Assembly (NCBI RefSeq): GCF_015209965.1
Contig: NZ_MU158693.1
Location: forward strand, 62,001 to 126,000
DNA: 64,000 nt
From: Sphingobacterium pedocola
GTDB taxonomy: Bacteria; Bacteroidota; Bacteroidia; Sphingobacteriales; Sphingobacteriaceae
Reading direction: 5' to 3'
Shown here: piece after piece, positions 8,972 to 17,105 of the stretch
Position numbering within the stretch: position 1 is the first letter of the stretch
Layout of the letters: every line of letters begins with the position of its first letter
The notes under the pieces: model-generated
The model's database searches: none
The model's input: the letters and a program-made list of their open reading frames with translations, nothing else
Told to the model about the DNA's origin: nothing
Translations under genes and position numbers: made by a program

Positions 8972-10414
8972 ATGACAAATATAATAGATAAAATTTATAA
9001 TATTATTTGGAGTGACGCTTTAGTGTATCTCTGCCTTCTTAGCGGGATTTACTTTTCTTTCCGCTTTAGACTACCACAACTGACTCAATTCCGAGAGATG
9101 CTTTACCTCCTTTTTAAAGGCAAAAGTTCCGACAAGGGAATATCCTCTTTTCAGGCTTTTGCATTGGCCATTTCCGGCCGGGTCGGTACGGGTAATATAG
9201 CCGGAGTAGCGACGGCAATAGCAATGGGGGGGCCTGGCGCGGTCTTCTGGATGTGGGTGATTGCATTTCTTGGCAGCTCGTCTGCAATTATTGAAGCGAC
9301 ACTTGGTCAAATGTATAAAGAGGTGCAAAATGGCCAATATCGCGGCGGACCCGCCTTTTATATCCTAAAAGGACTTGGCTCAAAACCGTTCGCGGTTACC
9401 TTCGCTGTGGTGACTATCATCAGCACTGGATTTTTATTGCCGGGGGTACAGAGTAATAGCATCAGTGCGGCGGTAGATGCCTCCTTTGATATCTCTGCCG
9501 AATGGACGGGGATATTGTTGGTCTTATTACTAGCTACCATCATTGTGGGTGGCGTAAAACGGATCAGTAAGGTTGCTGAAATTGTTGTCCCGTTTATGGC
9601 GGGGGCATATATTTTAATGGCAATGGTCATCATGGGGCTCAATTTTACGCAGATCCCGGATGTCATCTCACTGATTGTCCGATCAGGTTTAAATATGGAA
9701 TCTGCCTTTGCTGGCATCATTGGCATGGCTATCTCATGGGGGGTAAAAAGAGGCATCTATAGCAACGAGGCCGGTCAGGGAACGGCTCCGCACGCGGCAG
9801 CCGCCGCGGAAGTTTCCCACCCTATCAAACAAGGGTTGGTACAGGGCTTCTCGGTTTATGTAGATACCCTGTTTGTTTGCACTGCGACCGCTTTCATGAT
9901 ACTTTTTACCGGACAGTATAACACAGTGGATCCATCTGGAGGCTTCATTGTAGAAAATCTCCCTAACGTAAAGATCGGGCCGCAATATACACAGTTCGCC
10001 GTTGCGCATCACTTTCCCGCAATCGGAGATAGCTTCGTGGCACTTGCCTTATTCTTTTTTGCGTTTACCACGATTATGGCTTACTACTATATTGCAGAAA
10101 CGAATGTAAGCTTCATCATGGGAAAAAGCAGTAGCGTGTGGCTCGTTTGGGTCTTAAGGTTGATGATCTTGGTATCCGTATATATTGGCTGTATCACTAC
10201 GGCCGAATCGGCATGGAAAATGGGTGATATCGGCGTTGGAGTCATGGCTTGGCTTAATATGATTGCCATTATTTTGCTACACAAAAAGGTGCTGACCCTA
10301 TATCGGGACTACAACCGACAACGAAAAGAAGGAAAGGATCCTTCCTTCGTCAATACAGATCACAATTTCGCAAATATGGAGATGTGGGATAAAGAAAATT
10401 TAAATAAAACGTAA
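8972..10414 (+). CDS. Alanine/glycine:cation symporter (AGCS family)
   Basis: A 480-residue polytopic inner-membrane protein importing alanine or glycine with Na+ (or H+). Family motifs are clear: ISGRVGTGNIAGVATAIAMGGPGAVFWMW near residues 68-95, the cation/substrate-site stretch, and GVKRGIYSNEAGQGTAPHAAAAAEV near 257-281. Length fits AgcS/DagA-type members, with a polar C-terminal tail from about residue 450. It ends 4 bp before nhaA on the same strand, so both are likely co-transcribed, coupling Na+ entry through this symporter to Na+ extrusion through NhaA. Confidence 0.95.
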   Translation: MTNIIDKIYNIIWSDALVYLCLLSGIYFSFRFRLPQLTQFREMLYLLFKGKSSDKGISSFQAFALAISGRVGTGNIAGVATAIAMGGPGAVFWMWVIAFLGSSSAIIEATLGQMYKEVQNGQYRGGPAFYILKGLGSKPFAVTFAVVTIISTGFLLPGVQSNSISAAVDASFDISAEWTGILLVLLLATIIVGGVKRISKVAEIVVPFMAGAYILMAMVIMGLNFTQIPDVISLIVRSGLNMESAFAGIIGMAISWGVKRGIYSNEAGQGTAPHAAAAAEVSHPIKQGLVQGFSVYVDTLFVCTATAFMILFTGQYNTVDPSGGFIVENLPNVKIGPQYTQFAVAHHFPAIGDSFVALALFFFAFTTIMAYYYIAETNVSFIMGKSSSVWLVWVLRLMILVSVYIGCITTAESAWKMGDIGVGVMAWLNMIAIILLHKKVLTLYRDYNRQRKEGKDPSFVNTDHNFANMEMWDKENLNKT

Positions 10415-10418
10415 TATC

Positions 10419-11597
10419 ATGAACCAACGCATCAATCTCGAAGTATTTAAGAACTTTTTTAAATCTACCAATGCAGGGGGCATACTGTTGTTCATCTGTG
10501 TGGTGCTTTCCATCATCATAGCTAACTCACCGTTTGCATCTCACTTGGCCTCTCTACTCGCTTATCGTGTCGGATTTGAAACGGAAACGGTGCATCTAAA
10601 TTATAGTATTTTGTTGTGGATTAATGATGGTTTAATGGCTATATTCTTTCTTCTGGTAGGCCTTGAAATTAAACGGGAAATCGTAGAGGGAGAGCTTTCT
10701 TCACCACGTAAAGCATCCCTACCTATTCTTTGTGCTATTGGCGGTGCCGTTGTACCCGCTTTGATCTATCTGGGTTTCAATTCGGGCACCGAAACTTCAA
10801 GCGGATGGGGTATACCGATGGCCACAGATATCGCCTTTGCACTGGCGGTAATTGGTTTACTCGGTAAACGCGTACCTACGAGTCTTAAGATATTTCTCGC
10901 GGCTCTAGCGATCGTTGATGATCTGATTGCGATTTTGGTCATTGCATTTTTCTATTCCTCAGGTATTGAGATGAGCTATCTATTATATGCAGCACTAGGT
11001 CTATTTATACTAGTTATCATGAACAGATTTAACGTATTAAATCCCTATCTGTACTTAATCCCCGGCATATTTATCTGGTATTTTGTTCACCATTCTGGTA
11101 TTCATGCCACTATTGCCGGTGTATTGGTTGCGATGACAATTCCTACGAACGACACGGAAAAGGAATCGCCTCTAGAAAGACTAGAACACGCGCTGGTACG
11201 ACCTGTAAATTTTTTGATCATCCCATTATTTGCCTTCGCCAATACCAATATAACGCTTGAAGCAGAGATGCTCCACGGGCTAACAGCTCCTTTAGGATTG
11301 GGTATTAGCATGGGGCTGCTTCTCGGAAAGCCGTTAGGGATATTTGCCATGGCGCTTATATGCACGAAAATGAAAATCAGCAGCTTACCGGAGGGAAGTA
11401 ACTATATGCATATCGTTGGAGTATCCTTGCTGGCGGGGATCGGTTTCACCATGTCTATCTTTATAGCGATACTGTCATTTGATGATATGTTACACATCAA
11501 CGAAGCCAAACTTTCTGTTTTACTGACTTCATTAATTGCGGGTTTGGCAGGGTACTTTTTACTAAGCAATACTAAAACAACGTATCTACGTCAATAA
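10419..11597 (+). CDS. nhaA: Na+/H+ antiporter NhaA
   Basis: A 392-residue, full-length NhaA. It expels Na+ or Li+ in exchange for H+ at the inner membrane. The key residues are visible: the paired aspartates in ALAIVDDLIAI (equivalent to Asp163/Asp164 of the E. coli enzyme) and the conserved Asp of IPMATDIAFALAV. GLEIKREIVEGELS near residue 85 and GIGFTMSIFIA near the end are further family signatures. The gene follows the AGCS symporter by 4 bp and is probably translated from the same mRNA. Confidence 0.97.
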   Translation: MNQRINLEVFKNFFKSTNAGGILLFICVVLSIIIANSPFASHLASLLAYRVGFETETVHLNYSILLWINDGLMAIFFLLVGLEIKREIVEGELSSPRKASLPILCAIGGAVVPALIYLGFNSGTETSSGWGIPMATDIAFALAVIGLLGKRVPTSLKIFLAALAIVDDLIAILVIAFFYSSGIEMSYLLYAALGLFILVIMNRFNVLNPYLYLIPGIFIWYFVHHSGIHATIAGVLVAMTIPTNDTEKESPLERLEHALVRPVNFLIIPLFAFANTNITLEAEMLHGLTAPLGLGISMGLLLGKPLGIFAMALICTKMKISSLPEGSNYMHIVGVSLLAGIGFTMSIFIAILSFDDMLHINEAKLSVLLTSLIAGLAGYFLLSNTKTTYLRQ

Positions 11598-11753
11598 TAT
11601 GCTGCAGGTGTTGCCCCGAAGCCTTTATTTCCTAACGGATCTGGTTTTCAGATGGAAATTATTAATGATTGTAAATACGAACGCCAGTTAGCGATCTAGG
11701 CATTCATTTACGCACTGAGCACATTAGCTGGAGCTATTCCGAAGGGTAGAATT

Positions 11754-12794
11754 TTAAGTAGTTAATGGGTAATATTTTTTCTTTAACCATAAACTTACTC
11801 TTACCAAAAGTATAAGCACTGGAACTTCTACCAACGGCCCAATTACGCCGACAAATGCCTGCGGTGAATGAATTCCGAACACCGCTATTGATACCGCTAT
11901 AGCAAGTTCGAAATTGTTTCCTGTAGCTGTAAATGCGATCGATGCATTCTTGTCGTAAGGAACATTTAGCGACTTATTGATAAAGAAGCTCACGAAAAAC
12001 ATCAGCACAAAATAGATGATCAACGGTATAGCAACCTTTGCGACATCGATTGGCAACTCAACGATCTTATCACCTTTCAGGCTGAACATTAGTACGATGG
12101 TAAATAGTAACGCATATAGCGTTATAGGTGATATCTTGGGCACAAATTTTCGGTTATACCATGCTATACCTTTAGCTTTTACGAGAAGGTAGCGGCTTAG
12201 AAAGCCTGCCAGGAAAGGAATACCTAAGTATATCAATACGCTTTCTGTAACATCCCCGATTGAGACGCTTACATCGAAATTGGCTAATCCTAATTTGCCT
12301 GGTAGTACATTGATAAATAGCCAAACCATAAAGCTGTATGTAAAGACCTGAAAAATACTGTTTAGCGCGATCAATAAAGCGGCGTATTCCCTATTTCCTT
12401 TTGCAAGGTCGTTCCATACGATGACCATCGCAATACACCTAGCCAAACCGATCAGTATTAAGCCTATCATGTAATCCGGTTCACTTCTTAAAAAAAGAAT
12501 GGCCAATCCAAACATCAGGATTGGTCCGATAAACCAGTTAAGCAACAAAGAAATGCTTATTACTTTTTTGTCCCTAAATGCCACCGGCAACAGGGAGTAG
12601 TCCACCTTTGCAAGCGGAGGGTACATCATCAGTATAAGCCCTATGGCCAAGGGAATATTGGTGGTGTTTACCGACAGGGCATCGTTAAGATTAGAAATAC
12701 CCGGAAAGAGATGCCCTAGCGATATACCAGCCGCCATAGCAAGGAATATCCATAAGGTAAGGTATCGGTCCAAGAATTTTAATTTTGGTTGCAT
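11754..12794 (-). CDS. acr3: ACR3 family arsenite efflux transporter
   Basis: A 346-residue, 10-helix transporter that exports As(III) across the inner membrane. The conserved Cys in GLARCIAMVIVWNDLAKGN and the FTATGNNFELAIAVSIAVFG segment with its invariant Glu are both present; in the ACR3 family these residues are required for transport. It is the last gene of the minus-strand arsenic operon and starts 3 bp after the arsenate reductase-like gene. Length and motifs are complete. It is the Acr3 type, not the unrelated ArsB type. Confidence 0.96.
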   Translation of the reverse strand: MQPKLKFLDRYLTLWIFLAMAAGISLGHLFPGISNLNDALSVNTTNIPLAIGLILMMYPPLAKVDYSLLPVAFRDKKVISISLLLNWFIGPILMFGLAILFLRSEPDYMIGLILIGLARCIAMVIVWNDLAKGNREYAALLIALNSIFQVFTYSFMVWLFINVLPGKLGLANFDVSVSIGDVTESVLIYLGIPFLAGFLSRYLLVKAKGIAWYNRKFVPKISPITLYALLFTIVLMFSLKGDKIVELPIDVAKVAIPLIIYFVLMFFVSFFINKSLNVPYDKNASIAFTATGNNFELAIAVSIAVFGIHSPQAFVGVIGPLVEVPVLILLVRVSLWLKKKYYPLTT

Positions 12795-12797
12795 GGG

Positions 12798-13412
12798 CTA
12801 CTTGTTGATTTTTGAAAAGACGTAAAACATTTCTGTTGCTATCTGTAAGCTCCGTTGTGCATATATCTGTGCTTGTTCGGGTGTACCATCTGAAACCTTG
12901 GGATCTTCAAATGTGACGGGAATCCGTTTTTCAGCTCCAGCGATGAACGGGCATCCACTGTCAGCTTGCGAACAGGTCATTATAGCCGCAAAAGCGGACA
13001 CCGGATTGAAGAAACTGTCGTACTTTTTAGAGAATCCGACTATAGGCAGCGAATTGTCACTATATTTTATAGCATATACCGGATTATTACCATCACCAAT
13101 TTTGAAAACATTAAATCCCTGATCGGCTAGCGTTTCTGCTACTTTAGGAAATAATGCTGTTTCTTCAGTACCTCCCGAATAACAAACCACATTCTGAATA
13201 CCAAAATGAGCAGCGGCAACCTGAGCCCAAACCTGTGACAGATGGCTTCTACGTGAGTTGTGCGTACAGATAAAATTAAGATTTATCTCCTGCCTGTTAT
13301 TTATTTTTTGCTGAATAAAATCAATCAATGGCTGCAAATTACTTTTACGCCCATCATTATTGATTTGATCCCATTGTAATTGTTGAATTGTATTTGATAA
13401 TTTCGGATACAT
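12798..13412 (-). CDS. Arsenate reductase-like, low-molecular-weight phosphatase fold
   Basis: A 204-residue protein with the phosphatase P-loop C-x5-R in FICTHNSRRSHLSQVW near residue 50, the nucleophile site of thioredoxin-type arsenate reductases and LMW protein tyrosine phosphatases. A further Cys pair appears in MTCSQADSGCPF, plausibly the shuttle cysteines that relay electrons. It is longer than ArsC of the thioredoxin type (about 130 residues) and resembles the 'protein-tyrosine-phosphatase' members found in Bacteroidota ars operons. Placement between DUF6428 and acr3 supports arsenate reduction to arsenite. True phosphatase activity cannot be excluded. Confidence 0.88.
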   Translation of the reverse strand: MYPKLSNTIQQLQWDQINNDGRKSNLQPLIDFIQQKINNRQEINLNFICTHNSRRSHLSQVWAQVAAAHFGIQNVVCYSGGTEETALFPKVAETLADQGFNVFKIGDGNNPVYAIKYSDNSLPIVGFSKKYDSFFNPVSAFAAIMTCSQADSGCPFIAGAEKRIPVTFEDPKVSDGTPEQAQIYAQRSLQIATEMFYVFSKINK

Positions 13413-13430
13413 AATATCTAATTTAGAGGT

Positions 13431-13904
13431 CTAACAACAGCCGGAATCGGGAGTGCAACAAGATGATGGATTTAACGTTAACTCAGACAAGCTTTTCTTT
13501 TGTTTTCCGGAAGGAATACCGCAGGCATCCTGAGCCAAACAGGCTGTAGTTTTGTTTTTCAATACGAATGTATTTCCGTTAAAATCCAAATCGTATTTGC
13601 CTATGGTATCGCTTTGGTACTCTACTTCAATCTCCGCGTCTTCAATCCCTAATTTTTCTTCTGAAAGTTGGATGATGCTTAATAGCTTTCCCGGTTTCAA
13701 TCGGTGTTCATAATCATCTGCATTCCACAATTGAAAATTGACCACTTTTTCTTTACGGATTACGCCACCGCAGTCAATAAAACTTTTAATGATTTGTCCA
13801 ACTTCGGTAACGTGGAAGTGTTCTGGAACACATGTTCCGTTTTCTAACTGAAATTCAACATTCGCTAATGCTGGTAAGATTTCCTTGATTTCTGATAACT
13901 TCAT
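13431..13904 (-). CDS. DUF6428 family protein of the arsenic operon
   Basis: A 157-residue soluble protein. The family is frequently found in Bacteroidota ars operons and its function is not known. The fold part (residues 1-120) begins MKLSEIKEILPALANVEFQLENG and contains HFHVTEVG. The tail adds a Cys motif ACLAQDACG and ends SSCCTPDSGCC, giving six cysteines in the last 45 residues, which is suggestive of As(III) or metal binding. It lies 18 bp before the arsenate reductase-like gene and 65 bp after arsR, with its own candidate operator. Confidence 0.85.
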   Translation of the reverse strand: MKLSEIKEILPALANVEFQLENGTCVPEHFHVTEVGQIIKSFIDCGGVIRKEKVVNFQLWNADDYEHRLKPGKLLSIIQLSEEKLGIEDAEIEVEYQSDTIGKYDLDFNGNTFVLKNKTTACLAQDACGIPSGKQKKSLSELTLNPSSCCTPDSGCC

Positions 13905-13932
13905 ATTTCTAACTATCTTATTAAAACTTCAT

Positions 13933-13948
13933 ATTGCAATGTTACGAT
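13933..13948 (-). promoter_or_regulatory. Second candidate ArsR operator, before the DUF6428 gene
   Basis: ATTGCAATGTTACGAT on the plus strand matches 14 of 16 bases of the palindrome in front of arsR at 14315-14330. It sits 28 bp before the DUF6428 start codon, in the 65-bp arsR-DUF6428 gap. This suggests that the downstream three genes have a second, also ArsR-controlled, promoter. Confidence 0.6.
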
Positions 13949-13969
13949 AATAAAAAACAAAAAAAAGCA

Positions 13970-14299
13970 CTAACAGCATTGTAGGGTGCTCGCATCCTGG
14001 TTAAAAAACACATTTAGATTTTCCTGAAATTGTTTCCATACCTTTTCATCAATACAATAGCATACTGATTTGCCTTCTATCGTGCCTTGAATGATTCCGA
14101 TCGTCTTGAGTTCCTTTAGATGCTGTGAAATAGTTGCCTGTGCCAATCCCAATTCCTCCACCAAATCATTACAGATGCAAGCCTTTTGATCAATGATATG
14201 TTGAAGGATAGCAATCCTCGCCGGGTGGCCCAAAACCTTAAAGAGCGAGGACAGTCTATTCTGCTCTTCGGTAAATATTTCTGTTTTAGTAAGTCCCAT
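13970..14299 (-). CDS. arsR: ArsR family arsenic-responsive repressor
   Basis: A 109-residue winged-helix repressor. The DNA-reading helix lies in GLAQATISQHLKELKTIGIIQG, and KACICNDLVEE just before it carries the Cys-x-Cys inducer-type motif of As(III)-sensing ArsR proteins. Another Cys is in SVCYCIDEK, and the chain ends in QCC. It should bind the palindromes at 14315-14330 and 13933-13948 and release on As(III) binding. It is the first gene of the ars operon. Confidence 0.95.
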   Translation of the reverse strand: MGLTKTEIFTEEQNRLSSLFKVLGHPARIAILQHIIDQKACICNDLVEELGLAQATISQHLKELKTIGIIQGTIEGKSVCYCIDEKVWKQFQENLNVFFNQDASTLQCC

Positions 14300-14314
14300 A
14301 CATTTTAATATTAC

Positions 14315-14330
14315 ATCGCAATATTACGAT
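14315..14330 (-). promoter_or_regulatory. ArsR operator candidate upstream of arsR
   Basis: ATCGCAATATTACGAT is an inverted repeat with a single mismatched pair, 15 bp upstream of the arsR ATG. A close copy (14/16) precedes the second gene of the same operon. Position and recurrence support autoregulation by ArsR. Confidence 0.7.
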
Positions 14331-14455
14331 AATAAATTTAAAAATGAAAGAATTTTCATTTTCTATCTGCGAAGCTCAATTAATGGAGCTTTCTCACGGA
14401 ATATTTTCTTTTTCAATAAAACCTTTAATCGTATTAATTGTACTATTGAAACGGT

Positions 14456-15406
14456 ATGAACATGATCGATATTATACTTTTGCTCATCGTCCTAACCTCG
14501 ATATGGAATGGGGTGGCTAGGGGCTTCTTTGCCGGAATGACCGGACTGGTCTCTTGGCTGGGAAGTCTGCTGATTACTTTTGCAGTATATAGACATGTGG
14601 CTCTTTTCCTTGAAGCTAATCTGACATTAGGTATATGGACCATGCCGTTATCATTCCTGCTCACGTTGCTTATCGTTGGATCCATCCTGTCGCTGTTTGC
14701 CGCTAAAGCTTTGAACGCTATTCCGCTAAAAATACAGGAGCATCGATTGAACAACATTTTCGGAGTTGTACCCGGCGTTGTTACGGGACTACTCTATGCT
14801 GCAATCCTTTCTACCCTTTTGCTTTTATTACCCTTCTCGGAAGCTTTGACGCGACACACACGGGAAAGTAAAATCGCAGAACGGTTGACAAACGGATTGA
14901 CATGGATCGAGCGGCCGTTTGCTCCAGCGCTTGAAGCTGTAAACCGTTCCATCAATAAAATGACCATAGAACCCGGATCGTCCGAAAGCATAAGCCTTCC
15001 CTTCGTAGTGGAAGCCCCAAAGCCTAGGCCAGATCTGGAGCGCCAGATGCTCGGTCTTGTAAACGAAGAGCGCGCAAAAGCGAAACTGCCGGCGCTTACG
15101 CTAGATGAGGAACTAACATCGGTAGCCCGCCAACACTCGGAAGACATGTTTGTAAGGAGCTATTTTTCGCACATTTCACCGGAGGGCAATACACCTTTTG
15201 ATCGCATCCGCGCAGCTAATATTCGGTTTCTCACGGCAGGCGAGAATTTGGCGCTTGCACAAACCCTCCCCTTAGCCCACGATGGGTTGATGAATTCACC
15301 GGGACATCGTGCCAACATCCTTCGAAAAACATTCCGTCGCGTGGGAATCGGTATCCTCGATGGCGGCAAATATGGTTTGATGGTCACGCAAAAATTCCGC
15401 AACTAA
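14456..15406 (+). CDS. CvpA-CAP domain fusion protein
   Basis: A 316-residue protein made of two parts. Residues 1-135 are a four-helix membrane domain of the CvpA type (MIDIILLLIVLTSIWNGVARGFFAGMTG, NNIFGVVPGVVTGLLYA). Residues 190-316 are a CAP/SCP domain (LVNEERAKAKLPALTLDEELTSVARQHSEDM, SHISPEGNTPFDRI, TAGENLA, GLMNSPGHRANIL). The CAP domain likely faces the periplasm. Both parts are known families; the His/Glu residues of the CAP cavity (RQHSEDM, TAGENLA, SPGHR) appear conserved. Starts MNMID at 14456; MIDII at 14462 is equally possible. Role unknown, possibly envelope stress. Confidence 0.9.
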   Translation: MNMIDIILLLIVLTSIWNGVARGFFAGMTGLVSWLGSLLITFAVYRHVALFLEANLTLGIWTMPLSFLLTLLIVGSILSLFAAKALNAIPLKIQEHRLNNIFGVVPGVVTGLLYAAILSTLLLLLPFSEALTRHTRESKIAERLTNGLTWIERPFAPALEAVNRSINKMTIEPGSSESISLPFVVEAPKPRPDLERQMLGLVNEERAKAKLPALTLDEELTSVARQHSEDMFVRSYFSHISPEGNTPFDRIRAANIRFLTAGENLALAQTLPLAHDGLMNSPGHRANILRKTFRRVGIGILDGGKYGLMVTQKFRN

Positions 15407-15453
15407 GAAAATTTCGTTTAATTTCTTGATTAATAAATTATTTAAAATGGGCG

Positions 15454-16926
15454 TCAGCGGAATTCAATTTCATCGGTAGGACATTCCCCTTTTAAACACC
15501 GTCCTCTTGGTTGATCACCCTCATGAAGCACAATTTTAGAATGTAGAAACTGCGCCGCGTCTGCCGAATCTTTCACTTTAATTGCACTGCGCTCTAGCAT
15601 TTCCGATTCAAACTCCGTTAATACACTTTCTCTGACTCCAATTTTTCTCCATGGAGAGGATTGACATCCTTTTAAGATCCCCCGAGCCAGTGCGAGTGCA
15701 TCTAACAGCGCTTGATTTGCACCCTGTCCTTTAAACGGGCTCATGGGATGAGCTGCATCTCCGATTAGTGTCACTTGCCCACTTTTCTTCAACAATTCGG
15801 ATTCGAGGATTTCTCGGTCATAAACCGGATAGCCAGAGATCTTAGCTTCCGGGGTAGCGGCTATAACCTGAGGGATGGGATCATGCCACTGCGTTCTTCG
15901 GCACGCTTCTTCCTTGAGTGCTTGAGTTCCTCTAGCACTTAATGCCTTAGCCTCTTGTTCAGGCATTGGAAAGCTAAGTTGCCACATCACTGAATCTGAG
16001 GTGTAAGGCATCATATAGATCCGTTCATTGCCGTTGGCGGTTTGAAATACCGTAGCAGAATCCAGCAAAGAACTATTAAGATCTTCGAGCGTACACAACG
16101 GACAGATACCCAATATCACAATACATCCTAAGTAACGTAAAGGGGTAATATCCTCACCAATCAAAATACGACGCACCGAACTACGAATACCGTCGGCTCC
16201 AACCAAAAGATCCGCCTTGGCGCTCTTCATCTCCCCGCCCACTTTAAAGCTTAAGACAATACCTTCATCTTCACTTTCCTTAAAATCTACGAACTGATGC
16301 CCCCACTGTACCGCGTCATGCCCGCCGAGTTGTTCAAGGAGAGCTAAGCGTAAAGATTGCCGTGCGATATGTACATTTGAGCGTTTAGGAGCGGTTTTTA
16401 TACCTGACTGCGTCCACTTTCTGAGCCCCCATTCGCCGATCACTTTTCCTTCTGTGGTATGAACGATATGTCTTGTTGAAATCACTCCTTCTTTTAACGA
16501 GCAAACACCGAATCCCTCGATCGCTTTACTAGCTTGTTGCAAAGTGAGTCCGTAGCCCTGTGATCGAGCATAGAAGTGGCTATCGTACTCATAAAGGGTA
16601 AAAGGGATACCGCGATGCAAACAAGCGACAGCAAGAGCCACTCCTCCTACACCGCCACCAACAATAGCAATGTGTGGGTAGTTTTCTTTATCCGCTATTG
16701 GACGATCAACAGATCGAAGCAAGCCTGAGCCGCGACAGTTTAAGCATGAATATAAGCGCCCCCTAGGGCGCACTGGCATCGTTCCTTCTTTCGTTTTTTC
16801 AAATTGATCGAGTGCTGCTTGATAACGGAGCCGCATCTTATTGGTGAGTCTTCGACTTTTTTTCCCACGTCCCTGACATTCCCCACAAATAGTCCAGTTT
16901 GTTTTTGCGTCTTCTACTTTCGTCAC
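15454..16926 (-). CDS. FAD-dependent monooxygenase with N-terminal DnaJ-like zinc-finger motifs
   Basis: A 490-residue protein. The core is a flavoprotein monooxygenase of the PHBH/salicylate hydroxylase group: the nucleotide fold IAIVGGGVGGVALAVA near residue 86, DLLVGADGIRSSVR near residue 245, and LIGDAAHPMSPFKGQGANQALLDALALA near residue 388. Unusually, it is preceded by two CxxCxGxG motifs, C14-G21 (CGECQGRG) and C61-G68 (CLNCRGSG), as in the DnaJ zinc centre, separated by a basic helix. The C-terminal tail also has a Cys pair (CLKGECP). The substrate is unknown. The gene is convergent with the CvpA-CAP gene. Confidence 0.88.
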   Translation of the reverse strand: MTKVEDAKTNWTICGECQGRGKKSRRLTNKMRLRYQAALDQFEKTKEGTMPVRPRGRLYSCLNCRGSGLLRSVDRPIADKENYPHIAIVGGGVGGVALAVACLHRGIPFTLYEYDSHFYARSQGYGLTLQQASKAIEGFGVCSLKEGVISTRHIVHTTEGKVIGEWGLRKWTQSGIKTAPKRSNVHIARQSLRLALLEQLGGHDAVQWGHQFVDFKESEDEGIVLSFKVGGEMKSAKADLLVGADGIRSSVRRILIGEDITPLRYLGCIVILGICPLCTLEDLNSSLLDSATVFQTANGNERIYMMPYTSDSVMWQLSFPMPEQEAKALSARGTQALKEEACRRTQWHDPIPQVIAATPEAKISGYPVYDREILESELLKKSGQVTLIGDAAHPMSPFKGQGANQALLDALALARGILKGCQSSPWRKIGVRESVLTEFESEMLERSAIKVKDSADAAQFLHSKIVLHEGDQPRGRCLKGECPTDEIEFR

Positions 16927-16933
16927 TTCCTCT

Positions 16934-17083
16934 TTATTTAACTTGAATTATTGTTGCCTTAAAATCGTCAATTTCCCCGTGATCATCTGTATACTGGAGG
17001 CGATAGGCTGAACCCGTGTAATGCAACGTTGTGCCATCAAATGTAGCTAGTTGAGAAAATTGTGTGACCAGATAACGTATTAT
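16934..17083 (-). other. Open frame of 49 codons without start, possible gene remnant
   Basis: Between the ZIP gene and the monooxygenase gene the minus strand has an open frame from 17083 to a TAA at 16934-16936. It reads like protein sequence (TFDGTTLHYTGSAYRLQYTD, then DDFKATIIQVK at the end) but has no ATG, and a TAG lies directly upstream. It could be the tail of a lost gene or a chance open frame. No family recognised. Confidence 0.25.
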
Positions 17084-17105
17084 CTATTTGTGAGCTCAGA
17101 AAAAC

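Noticed and set aside
11599..11691. 30-codon plus-strand frame after nhaA
   Set aside because: No ribosome site, no protein-like pattern and no neighbour logic; length is within chance expectation.
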